From Streptomyces sp. A3M-1-3 (GTDB lineage Bacteria > Actinomycetota > Actinomycetes > Streptomycetales > Streptomycetaceae): 64,000 nucleotides of DNA. The stretch's first letter is position 1; every line of letters begins with the position of its first letter. The stretch is taken from positions 129,531 through 193,530 of the forward strand of contig NZ_JANAVP010000003.1 in the NCBI RefSeq assembly GCF_024213665.1. The letters run 5' to 3'. Shown here piece by piece: positions 8,838 to 16,458 of this stretch. A program made the position numbers and the translations under genes. The notes beneath the pieces are model-generated. The model was given only the letters and a program-made list of their open reading frames with translations, did no database searches and had not been told where the DNA came from.

Positions 8838-8916
8838 GGAAGGCGAGCACGGCGTCGATGAGGGCCGGGGCACTCTGCGCGTCCATCATGTGTCCGGCTG
8901 CCGGGATCCAGCATTC
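8809..8916 (-). pseudogene. Relic of an alpha/beta hydrolase C-terminus
   Basis: On the minus strand the frame reads CWIPAAGHMMDAQSAPALI then DAVLAFLSGAAMRRP and stops. This is the typical end of an alpha/beta hydrolase, with GH carrying the catalytic histidine followed by the last helix. Upstream the frame loses resemblance at once and is overlapped by the membrane-protein gene on the other strand. Only about 35 codons survive. It overlaps the DUF397 stop. Confidence 0.55.
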
Positions 8917-8960
8917 CGCACGTCTCTTGAGCGAGGTTCGTACGCATGTCCTGCGGGTCG

Positions 8961-9305
8961 ATGAGTTCCACCGCACGGCCCGAGCGTCGTGCGCGAGCAC
9001 TCCTCCTCGTTGCCTGGCTCGAGACGGCCGTAACAGCCGTGGCGATGATGTGCTGGCTCCTCCTCGCTGTGGCCATGTACATGGAGTCGTACGACTTGGA
9101 CCACAGCGCTCCGGAGCAACCAGAGGGATACGACCAAATCGCGGTCATGGCCTTCGCCGTGCTCGGCTCGCTGGCGGTCTCGTGGTTGCTGAGACTTAGG
9201 CGTAACAGCATCGTGAGGGGCGCCGCCAACGGGCTGATCCTGGTGAGGATCGTCTTCGTGGTGGCAATGTCTGGCGTCATGCTCGCGGACCTGCTCAACG
9301 GTTAG
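8961..9305 (+). CDS. Small membrane protein of unknown function
   Basis: Not recognised. From ATG 8961 (MSSTARPERRARALLL) it has 114 residues with three predicted transmembrane helices, near residues 12-38, 55-75 and 85-110. A short acidic loop (MESYDLDHSAPEQPEGYD) lies between the first two. An in-frame ATG at 8946 is also possible; neither has a strong ribosome-binding site. The gene sits between the hydrolase relic and the trp leader. Confidence 0.55.
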   Translation: MSSTARPERRARALLLVAWLETAVTAVAMMCWLLLAVAMYMESYDLDHSAPEQPEGYDQIAVMAFAVLGSLAVSWLLRLRRNSIVRGAANGLILVRIVFVVAMSGVMLADLLNG

Positions 9306-9380
9306 TGATGCAAGGACCGCGCAGGGCGGTCATCGCGGACGGGCACACATGATCCCGGCGGGATCGGCTAAGGTCGTCGC

Positions 9381-9437
9381 ATGTTCGCGCAGACGACCCA
9401 GAACTGGTGGTGGACCGCTCATCCGGCGGCCCACTGA
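9381..9437 (+). CDS. trpL: trp operon leader peptide, leaderless
   Basis: 18-codon peptide MFAQTTQNWWWTAHPAAH with three consecutive tryptophan codons, the signature of ribosome-mediated trp attenuation. TAAGGT at 9369-9374 is a -10 hexamer ending six bases before the ATG, so the message should begin at the ATG without a ribosome-binding site. The stop is followed by a terminator hairpin. A similar attenuator is known before the anthranilate synthase gene of Streptomyces venezuelae. Here the gene it should control is broken. Confidence 0.9.
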   Translation: MFAQTTQNWWWTAHPAAH

Positions 9438-9463
9438 TCGCGCGTACACGCTGAACTGACGCG

Positions 9464-9490
9464 AAGGCCGCCCCGAGGGGCGGCCTTTCT
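9464..9490 (+). terminator. trp attenuator terminator hairpin
   Basis: AAGGCCGCCC (9464-9473) pairs with GGGCGGCCTT (9478-9487) around a CGAG loop, followed by TCT. It begins 26 bases after the trpL stop, before the anthranilate synthase start at 9535. Ribosome stalling at the Trp codons would be expected to favour an alternative antiterminator pairing. Confidence 0.85.
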
Positions 9491-9534
9491 GCATGTCACG
9501 GGCCGTTCCTCCCACTCTCGAAGGAACACCACAG

Positions 9535-10515
9535 ATGCTCATCAGCAGACTGCTGAACGACGACTGCCCGCCCTTCGCGCTGCTCCGCCGCCGGACGCCC
9601 GGGCGGGACCACGACACCGTGGAGGTGCTGGTCGGCGGGGTGCGCGAGGTGGCGCGGCTCGCGGACATCCCCGTCGGCGGCCTCGGAACACTCGCCCTCG
9701 TACCCTTCCGGCAGATCAGGGAGCGCGGGTTCGACGTGCGCGACGACGGGACGCCGCTGAGCGTGCTCGTCGCGGAGGAGTCGTACGAGCTGCCGCTCGC
9801 AGACGTGCTGGACGCCCTGCCGGCGCACGACGTACGAGTCGAGGGCGGGGCGTTCGACGTGGCCGACGACGAGTACGCCGGGATCGTCGAGCGGGTGATC
9901 CGGGACGAGATCGGGCAGGGCGAGGGCGCGAACTTCGTCATCCGAAGAACGTTCGAGGGTCAGATCCCGGGCTTCGGACGGGCCGACGCGCTGGCGCTCT
10001 TCCGGCGACTGCTGGCCGGGGAGCGGGGCGCGTACTGGACGTATGTCGTACACACCGGGGACCGCACGCTGGTCGGGGCGAGCCCCGAGGTGCATGTGCG
10101 GATGTCCGGCGGGACGGTCGTGATGAACCCGATCAGCGGGACGTACAGATATCCGGACGGCGGGCCGACCGCCGACTCGCTGCTGGAGTTTCTCGGGGAC
10201 CGCAAGGAGACCGAGGAGCTCTCCATGGTCGTCGACGAGGAACTCAAGATGATGTGCACGGTCGGGGACATGGGCGGGGTCGTGGTCGGGCCGCGGCTGA
10301 AGGAGATGTCCCATCTCGCGCATACGGAGTACGAGTTGCGGGGGCGTTCGTCCCTGGACGTACGGGAGGTGCTGAGGGAGACGATGTTTGCGGCAACCGT
10401 CACCGGGTCACCTGTGCAGAACGCGTGCCGGGTGATCGAGCGGCACGAGGTCGGCGGTCGCGGCTACTACGCGGGGGCGCTCGCCCTGATCGGGCGGGAC
10501 GCGAGTGGGGCGCAG
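9535..10515 (+). pseudogene. trpE: Anthranilate synthase (TrpE-TrpG fusion), 5' fragment
   Basis: Remnant of the chorismate-binding half of a fused anthranilate synthase of the phenazine/trpEG type. ATG 9535 follows GAAGGA. The protein proceeds normally (FALLRRRTPGRDHDTVEVL, ASPEVHVRMSGG, NPISGTYRYPDGGPT, VDEELKMMCTVGDMGGV, TVTGSPVQNACRVIERHEVG, GYYAGALALIGRDASGAQ). It then changes abruptly to the unrelated tail RVRGPHPRPLPYA and a stop at 10557. The expected continuation TLDSPILIRTA is found 1.7 kb downstream at 12221. The fragment lacks the end of the synthase domain and all of the glutaminase domain, so it is probably inactive. Confidence 0.92.
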
Positions 10516-10849
10516 AGGGTCAGGGGACCGCACCCGCGGCCTTTGCCATACGCCTGAGCCAGTAGGGGACGCTGGTCTTTCAATTCAATAGGCAACTAAA
10601 CCGCCAAGGGTCCGGGCACGTAGGTACGCCATCGATCGGCGAACCGTTGTCGCACCAGCTCTTTGTGCCGTACGCCGCGAGCGACGCACCCAGAAGCGAC
10701 AGCATTCTCGACTCCGTCTTCATGGAGTTCCTACCTCAAATTACGCTCAAAGAATCACCGCTTCCTTGCATGCGCGCAGTGAGCATAGATAACGTGATGT
10801 CACTTGCTCCTCTCTGCAGAAGCAGGAGCAGAAAACGGGATGGGGAATC

Positions 10850-11440
10850 GTGAATCAGACCACCACGCTTAGCCTGCTCGCCGGCACATTGGCATGCGCA
10901 ATCCTCGGTTCGGGGGTCGCCTCGGCGACATCAATTACAGCATCCAATCAAAAGCAGGTACAGGACGATCAGGGGACACCGGAAGGCTTCATTAAGCCCG
11001 GTGCGGACATGATCGTAAAGCGCAACGCCGAAACCAGCCCGACACCTGCTCCCAGTTCTTTCGTGACACCCAAGGCGATCATGAAGGTAAAAAACAAGAG
11101 GGACCTGGGGGAGGTCTGCGGTACCAGCGTGATTCAGGCGACAAGCGGTCAGGGGAAGGCCACGCTGGTATTGACGATTTCGAAGGCCGTCGAGGTGACG
11201 TGGACCAAGGGCGGGGGCGTCACTGCAGGAGCGGTTAGCGCCACCATGGGATTCGACGTTACAAAGAAATACACCGTCGAAAATCAGAGCCGTCTGGAGG
11301 TACCGAAGGGGAAATTCGGTTACATAAAGGCGTACCCTCTCTACAACTACTACACTTGGGACGCATACATGGTTGACCGCAAGATTAAGAGCGGCTCCAC
11401 CCTGAAGCCTATCGGGGTATGCTTCAATCAAGGGTACTAA
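10850..11440 (+). CDS. Secreted protein of unknown function
   Basis: 196 residues from GTG 10850, preceded by GGGGA. A Sec signal peptide covers about residues 1-26 (hydrophobic LSLLAGTLACAILGSGVASA, then cleavage). A Pro/Thr/Ser-rich linker is followed by a domain from about residue 85 with two cysteines (VCGTS, and VCFNQGY at the end). It contains a strand-rich, Gly/Thr-rich stretch (GGGVTAGAVSATMGFDVTKKYTVENQSR) and an aromatic YPLYNYYTWDAY motif. Codon use has more A/T-ending codons (AAA, ATA, ATT) than neighbouring genes, consistent with arrival in the insert. I cannot assign a family. Confidence 0.8.
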   Translation: MNQTTTLSLLAGTLACAILGSGVASATSITASNQKQVQDDQGTPEGFIKPGADMIVKRNAETSPTPAPSSFVTPKAIMKVKNKRDLGEVCGTSVIQATSGQGKATLVLTISKAVEVTWTKGGGVTAGAVSATMGFDVTKKYTVENQSRLEVPKGKFGYIKAYPLYNYYTWDAYMVDRKIKSGSTLKPIGVCFNQGY

Positions 11441-11473
11441 GCACAAGGCATGTTGAACTGAAGGGGATCACCG

Positions 11474-12055
11474 ATGGGGCGTTCTACAAGGGCACTGACT
11501 ATCGCGGTCTCCCTTTCGTTTGTTCTGACTGGATGCACCAGTGGGGGAGAAGGGCGCCCCGCCTCCCCCACTGGGAACCGCACTGCCTCCCTAAATGAGC
11601 TACCTGAGACCCAACTGGATGGAATCTCGTTCCCAGAGGGGGACCCCCACTTCCCTCTACCGGGAAAGGCAGTGGGTGAGGTTCGGGTTGGCGCGCAGCG
11701 GGTGGCCGTTTTCATTGGCCAGGGGAAATGTGGAGTTGTTGTCGCTGGGCCGAATGATGAGGATGCGCCTGAAGCCTTCTCTAACAAATGGCCAGCCAGC
11801 TCGTCTGACGGGACTTCACCATTCCCGGGCGGCCCGTACTACACTTCTACCGCTTCGGGATCCAGCACTCCAACGTCATGGATAGCATTGCATTGTGGAA
11901 AAAATTCGATGGTAGTCGAATATTCACCTGGGGAAGCGCTTTCCACTCCTGTCAGTAAGGGGTCCATCTCGGCCGAGCTCAGGGCGGGAAAGTCTAGCCT
12001 GCTGATAGCAGTCGGGTCGAAGGCCGGGAGAGACGCAGTATTGAACGGCGATTAA
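11474..12055 (+). CDS. Lipoprotein of unknown function
   Basis: 193 residues. The N-terminus is a lipoprotein signal: basic MGRSTR, a hydrophobic stretch and lipobox LTGC near residue 21, followed by a Ser/Gly-rich tether. The mature part has a pair of cysteines (GKCGVVVAG, ALHCGKNS) and no motif I recognise. ATG 11474 follows AAGGGGA. It starts 33 bases after the preceding secreted-protein gene, so the two are probably one transcript. It shares that gene's lower-G+C composition. Pairing of a secreted and an anchored protein hints at a joint envelope role, which is inference only. Confidence 0.8.
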   Translation: MGRSTRALTIAVSLSFVLTGCTSGGEGRPASPTGNRTASLNELPETQLDGISFPEGDPHFPLPGKAVGEVRVGAQRVAVFIGQGKCGVVVAGPNDEDAPEAFSNKWPASSSDGTSPFPGGPYYTSTASGSSTPTSWIALHCGKNSMVVEYSPGEALSTPVSKGSISAELRAGKSSLLIAVGSKAGRDAVLNGD

Positions 12056-12220
12056 CAAATACCAGCAGCGGCTCCCCCAGCCAATCGAGATTACTTCCAG
12101 TTGATTGGGGGCTAAGGAGCCTCATCAAATTCTTGTCTGTTTCATGCACTGGGAGAGTAGACTCGCCCGAAACTTTGCCATCAAGATTGGTACACGTCGC
12201 GGTCCAACGGACGACTGTTG

Positions 12221-13156
12221 ACCCTGGACTCACCGATCCTGATCCGTACTGCGAACATCGACCCGGCGGGCCGGTCGGGGCGACGCTCGTACGCCACTCC
12301 GACCCGGCGAGCGAGGTCGCGGAGACGCACGCCAAGGCGGCGGGCGTGCTGGCCGCCCTCGGCGTACGGGCCGGGCGGCCGGAGGGCGAGGCGGTACGCC
12401 CGCGGCTCGCCGACGACCCGCGGGTGCGGGCCGCGCTGGACGCCCGGCGGGCGGATCTGGCGCCCGTTCTGGCTGCGGATGCAGTCGCGGGCCGCCGAGC
12501 TGAGCGGGCACGCGCTGGTGATCGACGGGGAGGACACGTTCACCGCGATGCTGGCGCATGTGCTGCGCTCGACCGGGCTGGAGGTGACGGTACGGCGGTA
12601 CGACGAGCCGGGGCTGTGGGAGGTCGCGCTGCGCCACGTCGGCCCGGTGGTACTCGGGCCCGGCCCGGGCGATCCGGGTGACGCGTCGGACCCCAAGATG
12701 CGGTTGCTGCGCGGGCTGGCGGCGGAACTGCTGCGCGATCACCGGCACGGGTTGCTGGATGTGTGCCTGGGGCACGAGCTGATGGCGGCGGAGCTGGGCC
12801 TTCCCATCCTGCGGAAGGCCCAGCCCGCGCAGGGGGCGCAGATGGTGATCGACCTCTTCGGACGCGAGGAAGTCGTCGGCTTCTACAACACGTTCGCGGC
12901 GAACTGCGACGCGGAGAGCGCGGCCGAGCTGGCCCGGCACGGCGTCGAGGTCAGCTGCGACGCCGTGACGGGCGAGGTGCATGCGCTGCGCGGGGCGCAC
13001 GGCTTCGCGGGCGTGCAGTTCCACCCGGAGTCGGTACTGACGTTGCGCGGCGCGGCGCTCGTGGCCGAGCTGCTGGCATCGGTCACAAGCCCGGCCGCTG
13101 CGCAGCCGCCGGCGCGAGGGGTCGCCGGGCAGGGGATGGTTGGCCGGGGCCAGTAG
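12221..13156 (+). pseudogene. trpG: Anthranilate synthase (TrpE-TrpG fusion), 3' fragment with frameshifts
   Basis: Resumes the interrupted gene at TLDSPILIRTANIDPAGR. Near 12263-12275 the frame shifts, with loss of about 10-13 bases relative to the family. The region GATLVRHSDPASEVAETHAKAAGV to DARRADLAP is therefore read in another frame. One extra base near 12467-12471 restores the first frame (FWLRMQSRAAELSGHALV). The glutamine amidotransferase part follows with VVLGPGPGDP, the nucleophile loop VCLGHELMAAELGLP, GAQ, and VQFHPES with the catalytic His-Glu. With the 1.7-kb insert upstream this cannot yield an intact enzyme. The C-terminal tail past residue ASVTS is unlike the family. Confidence 0.9.
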
Positions 13157-13340
13157 CGAGTCGTTCGGGGATGGGGGCGGCCCGGTTGTTGGTCACGGTC
13201 CGCCGCCGGCCGCAGGCCGGTGGGTGGGTGTTGCGCGGTGAGGCCGGTGGGCCCCCAAGGCCGGCGCCCGGCCGCAGGCCGGTGGATGGCTGCGGGGACG
13301 CGGTCGGCCCGGGATGGCTTGGGCCGGGCTCGGCGACCGC

Positions 13341-13552
13341 CAGGCCGGTGGGTGTTGGCCGGGTCGGACGTGTCCGGGGGTGGGTGGTTCGGGGATGGGG
13401 GCCGCCCGGTTGTCGATGATGGCGGCTGCGGGCCGGGCGTCAAGGGCGCTCCTGCGTCGCGTCGCTGCGCGATGGCCTTCGGCCCCCCTTGACCCCCGAC
13501 CCTCCGCCGCTGACTGATGAGTGGGGGGCGGCCCCCGGGGCGGGGCCCGGGG
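13341..13552 (+). repeat. Left arm of a 212-bp perfect inverted repeat
   Basis: Bases 13341-13552 are, as far as I can align by eye, exactly the reverse complement of 14357-14568. The identity stops abruptly on both sides. The arm includes a GC-rich stretch ending GGGGCCCGGGG and has no gene of its own. Confidence 0.9.
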
Positions 13553-14356
13553 CAGACCGGCCGTTGGTCCCGGTCCGCTGCCGCCCGCAGGCCGGTGGGC
13601 GGTTACGGGCGCGGACGGTCCGGCATGGGGCCCGTCACGGTATAGCGGCCGCAGGCCGGTGGGCGGTTACGGGCGCGGCAGGTCCGGGATGGGCCCGGCC
13701 CCGGCTCAGCGGCCGCAGGCCGGTGGGTGTTTGCGCCGTCACTTGGGAGGGGGCCCAACTTGGCTCAGCGGCCGCAGGCCGGTGGGTGGTTACAGGGCGC
13801 GGTCACCCCGATATGGGCCGGCCCCGGCTTGGCGGCCGTCAGGCCGGTGGAGCCGAGGTATGGCGACGTTAGTCGTGGTCGGGTGTCTTCAGGACCACAA
13901 TGCCGTCCGATTTGCCGGGGTTTATGAGGCTGCTCGGGGCTCCTCCGGTCGCTTGGTGGCGTCTCACCTCGGATTGGCCGTAGTGGCAGACGAACAGACC
14001 GCCGTCGGCCGCTGATCCGGGAACGGAGCACCCCCGAAGCTGCCGCGCGGCCCGCCGCCCACCGGCCTGCGGCCGCTATACCGTGACGGGCTCATCCCCG
14101 GAGCTGTCGCGTGCCTGGACCCTCACCGGCCTGCGGCCGCTATACCGTGACGGGCCCCCGTCCCGGACGGATCGCGCCCCGCCCACCGGGCTGCGGCCGC
14201 TATACCGAGCCGGGCCCGTCTCGGGCCGACCGCGCCCGTAACCGCCCACCGGCCTGCGGCCGTTGAGCCGAGGCCGGGCCCGTCCCGGACCTGCCGCGCC
14301 CGCAAGCACCCACCGGCCTGCGGCCGGGCGCGGACCGCAAGAGGGGCTCCAGCTGT

Positions 14357-14568
14357 CCCCGGGCCCCGCCCCGGGGGCCGCCCCCCACTCATCAGTCAGC
14401 GGCGGAGGGTCGGGGGTCAAGGGGGGCCGAAGGCCATCGCGCAGCGACGCGACGCAGGAGCGCCCTTGACGCCCGGCCCGCAGCCGCCATCATCGACAAC
14501 CGGGCGGCCCCCATCCCCGAACCACCCACCCCCGGACACGTCCGACCCGGCCAACACCCACCGGCCTG
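14357..14568 (-). repeat. Right arm of the 212-bp perfect inverted repeat
   Basis: Reverse complement of 13341-13552. The arms flank about 800 bp whose repeats also mirror one another, so the whole block 13341-14568 is a long interrupted palindrome centred near 13955. The arm ends about 45 bases before the pfkA stop. Confidence 0.9.
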
Positions 14569-14612
14569 CGGCCGCCGAGCCGGGGCCGGCCCTCCCGGGC
14601 GACCGCGTCCCG

Positions 14613-15641
14613 TCAGCCGAAGAACACGCCCACTTCCGTGTACAGCTCCGGGTCCACCGTCTTCAGCTTTGCTGTTGCCTCCGCGATCGGGACTCGCACG
14701 ATGTCCGTGCCTCGCAGGGCGACCATCTTGCCGAAGTCTCCGTCCCGTACCGCCTCGATCGCGTGCAGACCGAAGCGCGTGGCCAGCCAGCGGTCGAACG
14801 CGCTTGGGGTTCCGCCGCGCTGGACGTGGCCCAGGACCGTGGTGCGGGCCTCCTTGCCCGTCCGCTTCTCGATCTCCTTGGCCAGCCACTCGCCCACACC
14901 CGACAGCCGGACGTGGCCGAACGAGTCGAGCGTGCCGTCCTTGAGGACCATCTCCCCGTCCTTCGGCATCGCGCCCTCCGCGACCACGACGATCGGCGCG
15001 TAACTCGCCTTGAACCGGGAGGTGACCCACGCACACACCTGGTCGACGTCGAAGCGCTGCTCCGGGATGAGGATGACGTTGGCTCCGCCGGCCAGCCCCG
15101 AGTGCAGGGCGATCCAGCCGGCATGACGGCCCATCACCTCCACCACGAGCACCCGCATGTGCGACTCAGCCGTGGTGTGCAGGCGGTCGATGGCCTCGGT
15201 GGCGATGCCCACGGCCGTGTCGAAGCCGAAAGTGTAGTCCGTGGCCGACAGGTCGTTGTCAATGGTCTTCGGCACGCCGACGCAGTTGACGCCGTACTCG
15301 TCGGAGAGCCGCGCCGCCACCCCGAGGGTGTCCTCGCCGCCGACCGCGATCAGCGCGTCGACCTCCTGCTTGGCGAGGTTCTCCCTGATCAGGCGGACGC
15401 CGTTCTCCTGCTTCAGGGGGTTGGTGCGCGAGGAGCCGAGGATGGTTCCGCCGCGCGGCAGAATGCCGCGCACCGCAGGGATGTCGAGCGGAATCATGTC
15501 GCCTTCGAGGGGCCCGCGCCAGCCGTCCCGAAAGCCGACGAAGTCGTACCCGTACTCCTGGACGCCCTTGCGGACGACGCCTCGGATCACCGCGTTCAGC
15601 CCGGGGCAGTCGCCGCCCCCGGTCAGCACTCCGACCCGCAT
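14613..15641 (-). CDS. pfkA: 6-phosphofructokinase
   Basis: Phosphorylates fructose 6-phosphate in glycolysis. The 342-residue protein has MRVGVLTGGGDCPGLNAVIRG, ILPRGGTILGSSRTNP, GGEDTLGVAARL, GVPKTIDNDLSATDYTFGFDTA (catalytic TIDND), EVMGRHAGWIAL and LGHVQRGGTPSAFDR. GGED in place of the GGDGS of E. coli-type ATP enzymes is usual in actinobacterial group III enzymes, so the phosphoryl donor cannot be settled by eye. ATG 15641 is chosen over an upstream in-frame start because AGGGAG lies 8 bases before it. The gene is followed by the large inverted-repeat region. Confidence 0.95.
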   Translation of the reverse strand: MRVGVLTGGGDCPGLNAVIRGVVRKGVQEYGYDFVGFRDGWRGPLEGDMIPLDIPAVRGILPRGGTILGSSRTNPLKQENGVRLIRENLAKQEVDALIAVGGEDTLGVAARLSDEYGVNCVGVPKTIDNDLSATDYTFGFDTAVGIATEAIDRLHTTAESHMRVLVVEVMGRHAGWIALHSGLAGGANVILIPEQRFDVDQVCAWVTSRFKASYAPIVVVAEGAMPKDGEMVLKDGTLDSFGHVRLSGVGEWLAKEIEKRTGKEARTTVLGHVQRGGTPSAFDRWLATRFGLHAIEAVRDGDFGKMVALRGTDIVRVPIAEATAKLKTVDPELYTEVGVFFG

Positions 15642-15774
15642 GGAATTCTCCCTTCGCCGCATTGGCCCTTGTGACGGCCACGCTAATGGTGAGCCAGGTC
15701 ACTCCGGGATGGGAGGAGAGACAATTCCCATGGATGTACCGGGAGTTGGAAATCTGCGTTCACCCTTACGGGGA

Positions 15775-16458
15775 CTACGCGTCGTCCAGCCCGCGCTCTA
15801 TCGCGTACCGCACCAGCTCCACGCGGTTGTGCAACTGCAGCTTGCCGAGGGTGTTCTGCACGTGGTTCTGCACGGTGCGGTGCGAGATGAACAGGCGCTC
15901 GGCGACCTGCTTGTACGACAGCCCCTTGGCCACCAGCCGCAGCACCTCCGTCTCGCGCTCGGTGAGCTGCGGGGCCTTCGGCTCGTCCGGGGCGACGGGC
16001 GCGGGGTCGGAGGCGAGCCGGCGGTACTCGCCGAGCACCAGGCCCGCGAGGCCGGGGGTGAACACCGGGTCGCCGACAGCCGTGCGCCGGACCGCGTCGA
16101 TGAGTTCCTCCGTGCTGGCGGACTTCAGCAGATAGCCGGTGGCGCCGGACTTCACCGCCTCCAGCACGTCCGCGTGCTCACCGCTGGCGGAGAGGACGAG
16201 GACGCGCAACGCCGGGTTGGCGCCGACCAGCTCCTTGCACACCTGCACGCCCGGCATCCCGGGCAGATTCAGGTCCAGCACCAGCACATCGGGGGCCGCG
16301 GCCCTGGCCCGGCGGACCGCCTGCGGGCCGTCGCCCGCCGTGGCGACCACATCGCACCCGGCGGCGGCCAGGTCGCGGGCCACCGCGTCCCGCCACATCG
16401 GGTGGTCGTCGACCACCATCACCTTGATCGTCGTCTGCGTCGTCTGCTGCTCGCTCAT
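15775..16458 (-). CDS. macR: NarL-family response regulator (MacR-like)
   Basis: 227 residues. The receiver domain spans residues 10-130, with acidic pocket VDDHP, phospho-acceptor DLNLPGMPG and lysine in YLLKSAS. A LuxR-type helix-turn-helix follows (LTERETEVLRLVAKGLSYKQVAERLFISHRTVQNHVQNTL). ATG 16458 overlaps the sensor kinase stop by four bases (ATGA), indicating coupled translation. Position next to pfkA and the acyltransferase matches my memory of S. coelicolor macRS, a regulator of membrane and morphogenesis genes. The symbol rests on synteny and is tentative. Confidence 0.85.
   Translation of the reverse strand: MSEQQTTQTTIKVMVVDDHPMWRDAVARDLAAAGCDVVATAGDGPQAVRRARAAAPDVLVLDLNLPGMPGVQVCKELVGANPALRVLVLSASGEHADVLEAVKSGATGYLLKSASTEELIDAVRRTAVGDPVFTPGLAGLVLGEYRRLASDPAPVAPDEPKAPQLTERETEVLRLVAKGLSYKQVAERLFISHRTVQNHVQNTLGKLQLHNRVELVRYAIERGLDDA

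Larger units (their letters stand above)
10516..12220. mobile_element. 1.7-kb insertion inside trpEG
   Basis: Joining base 10515 to 12221 restores the family reading SGAQ-TLDSPILIRTA, which defines an insert of about 1,705 bp. Its left edge reads AGGGTCA, and TGACCCT spans the right junction (12219-12225), a 7-bp inverted pair. Longer terminal identity and a target duplication are not evident. The DNA is clearly lower in G+C than its surroundings. It carries two exported-protein genes and no recognisable transposase, integrase or resolvase. Bases 10558-10849 hold no gene I can support; on the minus strand the first 60 bases could encode a short C-terminal tail (SVPYWLRRMAKAAGAVP). Bases 12056-12217 also hold nothing recognisable. 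Confidence 0.75.
13206..14580. repeat. Array of GGCCGCAGGCCGGTGGG-type palindromic repeats
   Basis: The gap of more than 1.4 kb between trpEG and pfkA is filled with copies of a unit centred on GGCCGCAGGCCGGTGGG. About eight copies point one way (near 13206, 13269, 13341, 13584, 13645, 13700, 13765, 13830). About six point the other way (near 14060, 14127, 14185, 14245, 14309, 14556). The core CGGCC-TGC-GGCCG can fold as a 5-bp hairpin with a three-base loop. Spacers are also related (GGTTACGGGCGCGG, TATAGCGG, CCCGGCCCCGGCTCAG), giving a period near 60 bp. No gene is supported, except a possible 51-codon frame at 13860. Confidence 0.85.

Noticed and set aside
10516..10600. Complete insertion sequence with terminal inverted repeats
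   Set aside because: Identity between the two edges ends after seven bases, no target duplication is seen and no transposase frame exists, so it is listed only as an insert.
13200..14600. CRISPR array
   Set aside because: Repeats change orientation, spacers are themselves related to each other and no cas gene is present.
14392..15036. 214-codon minus-strand frame spanning pfkA and the inverted repeat
   Set aside because: It is antisense-frame reading of pfkA plus repeat DNA; no similarity, and the repeat part is the mirror of the frame at 13314.
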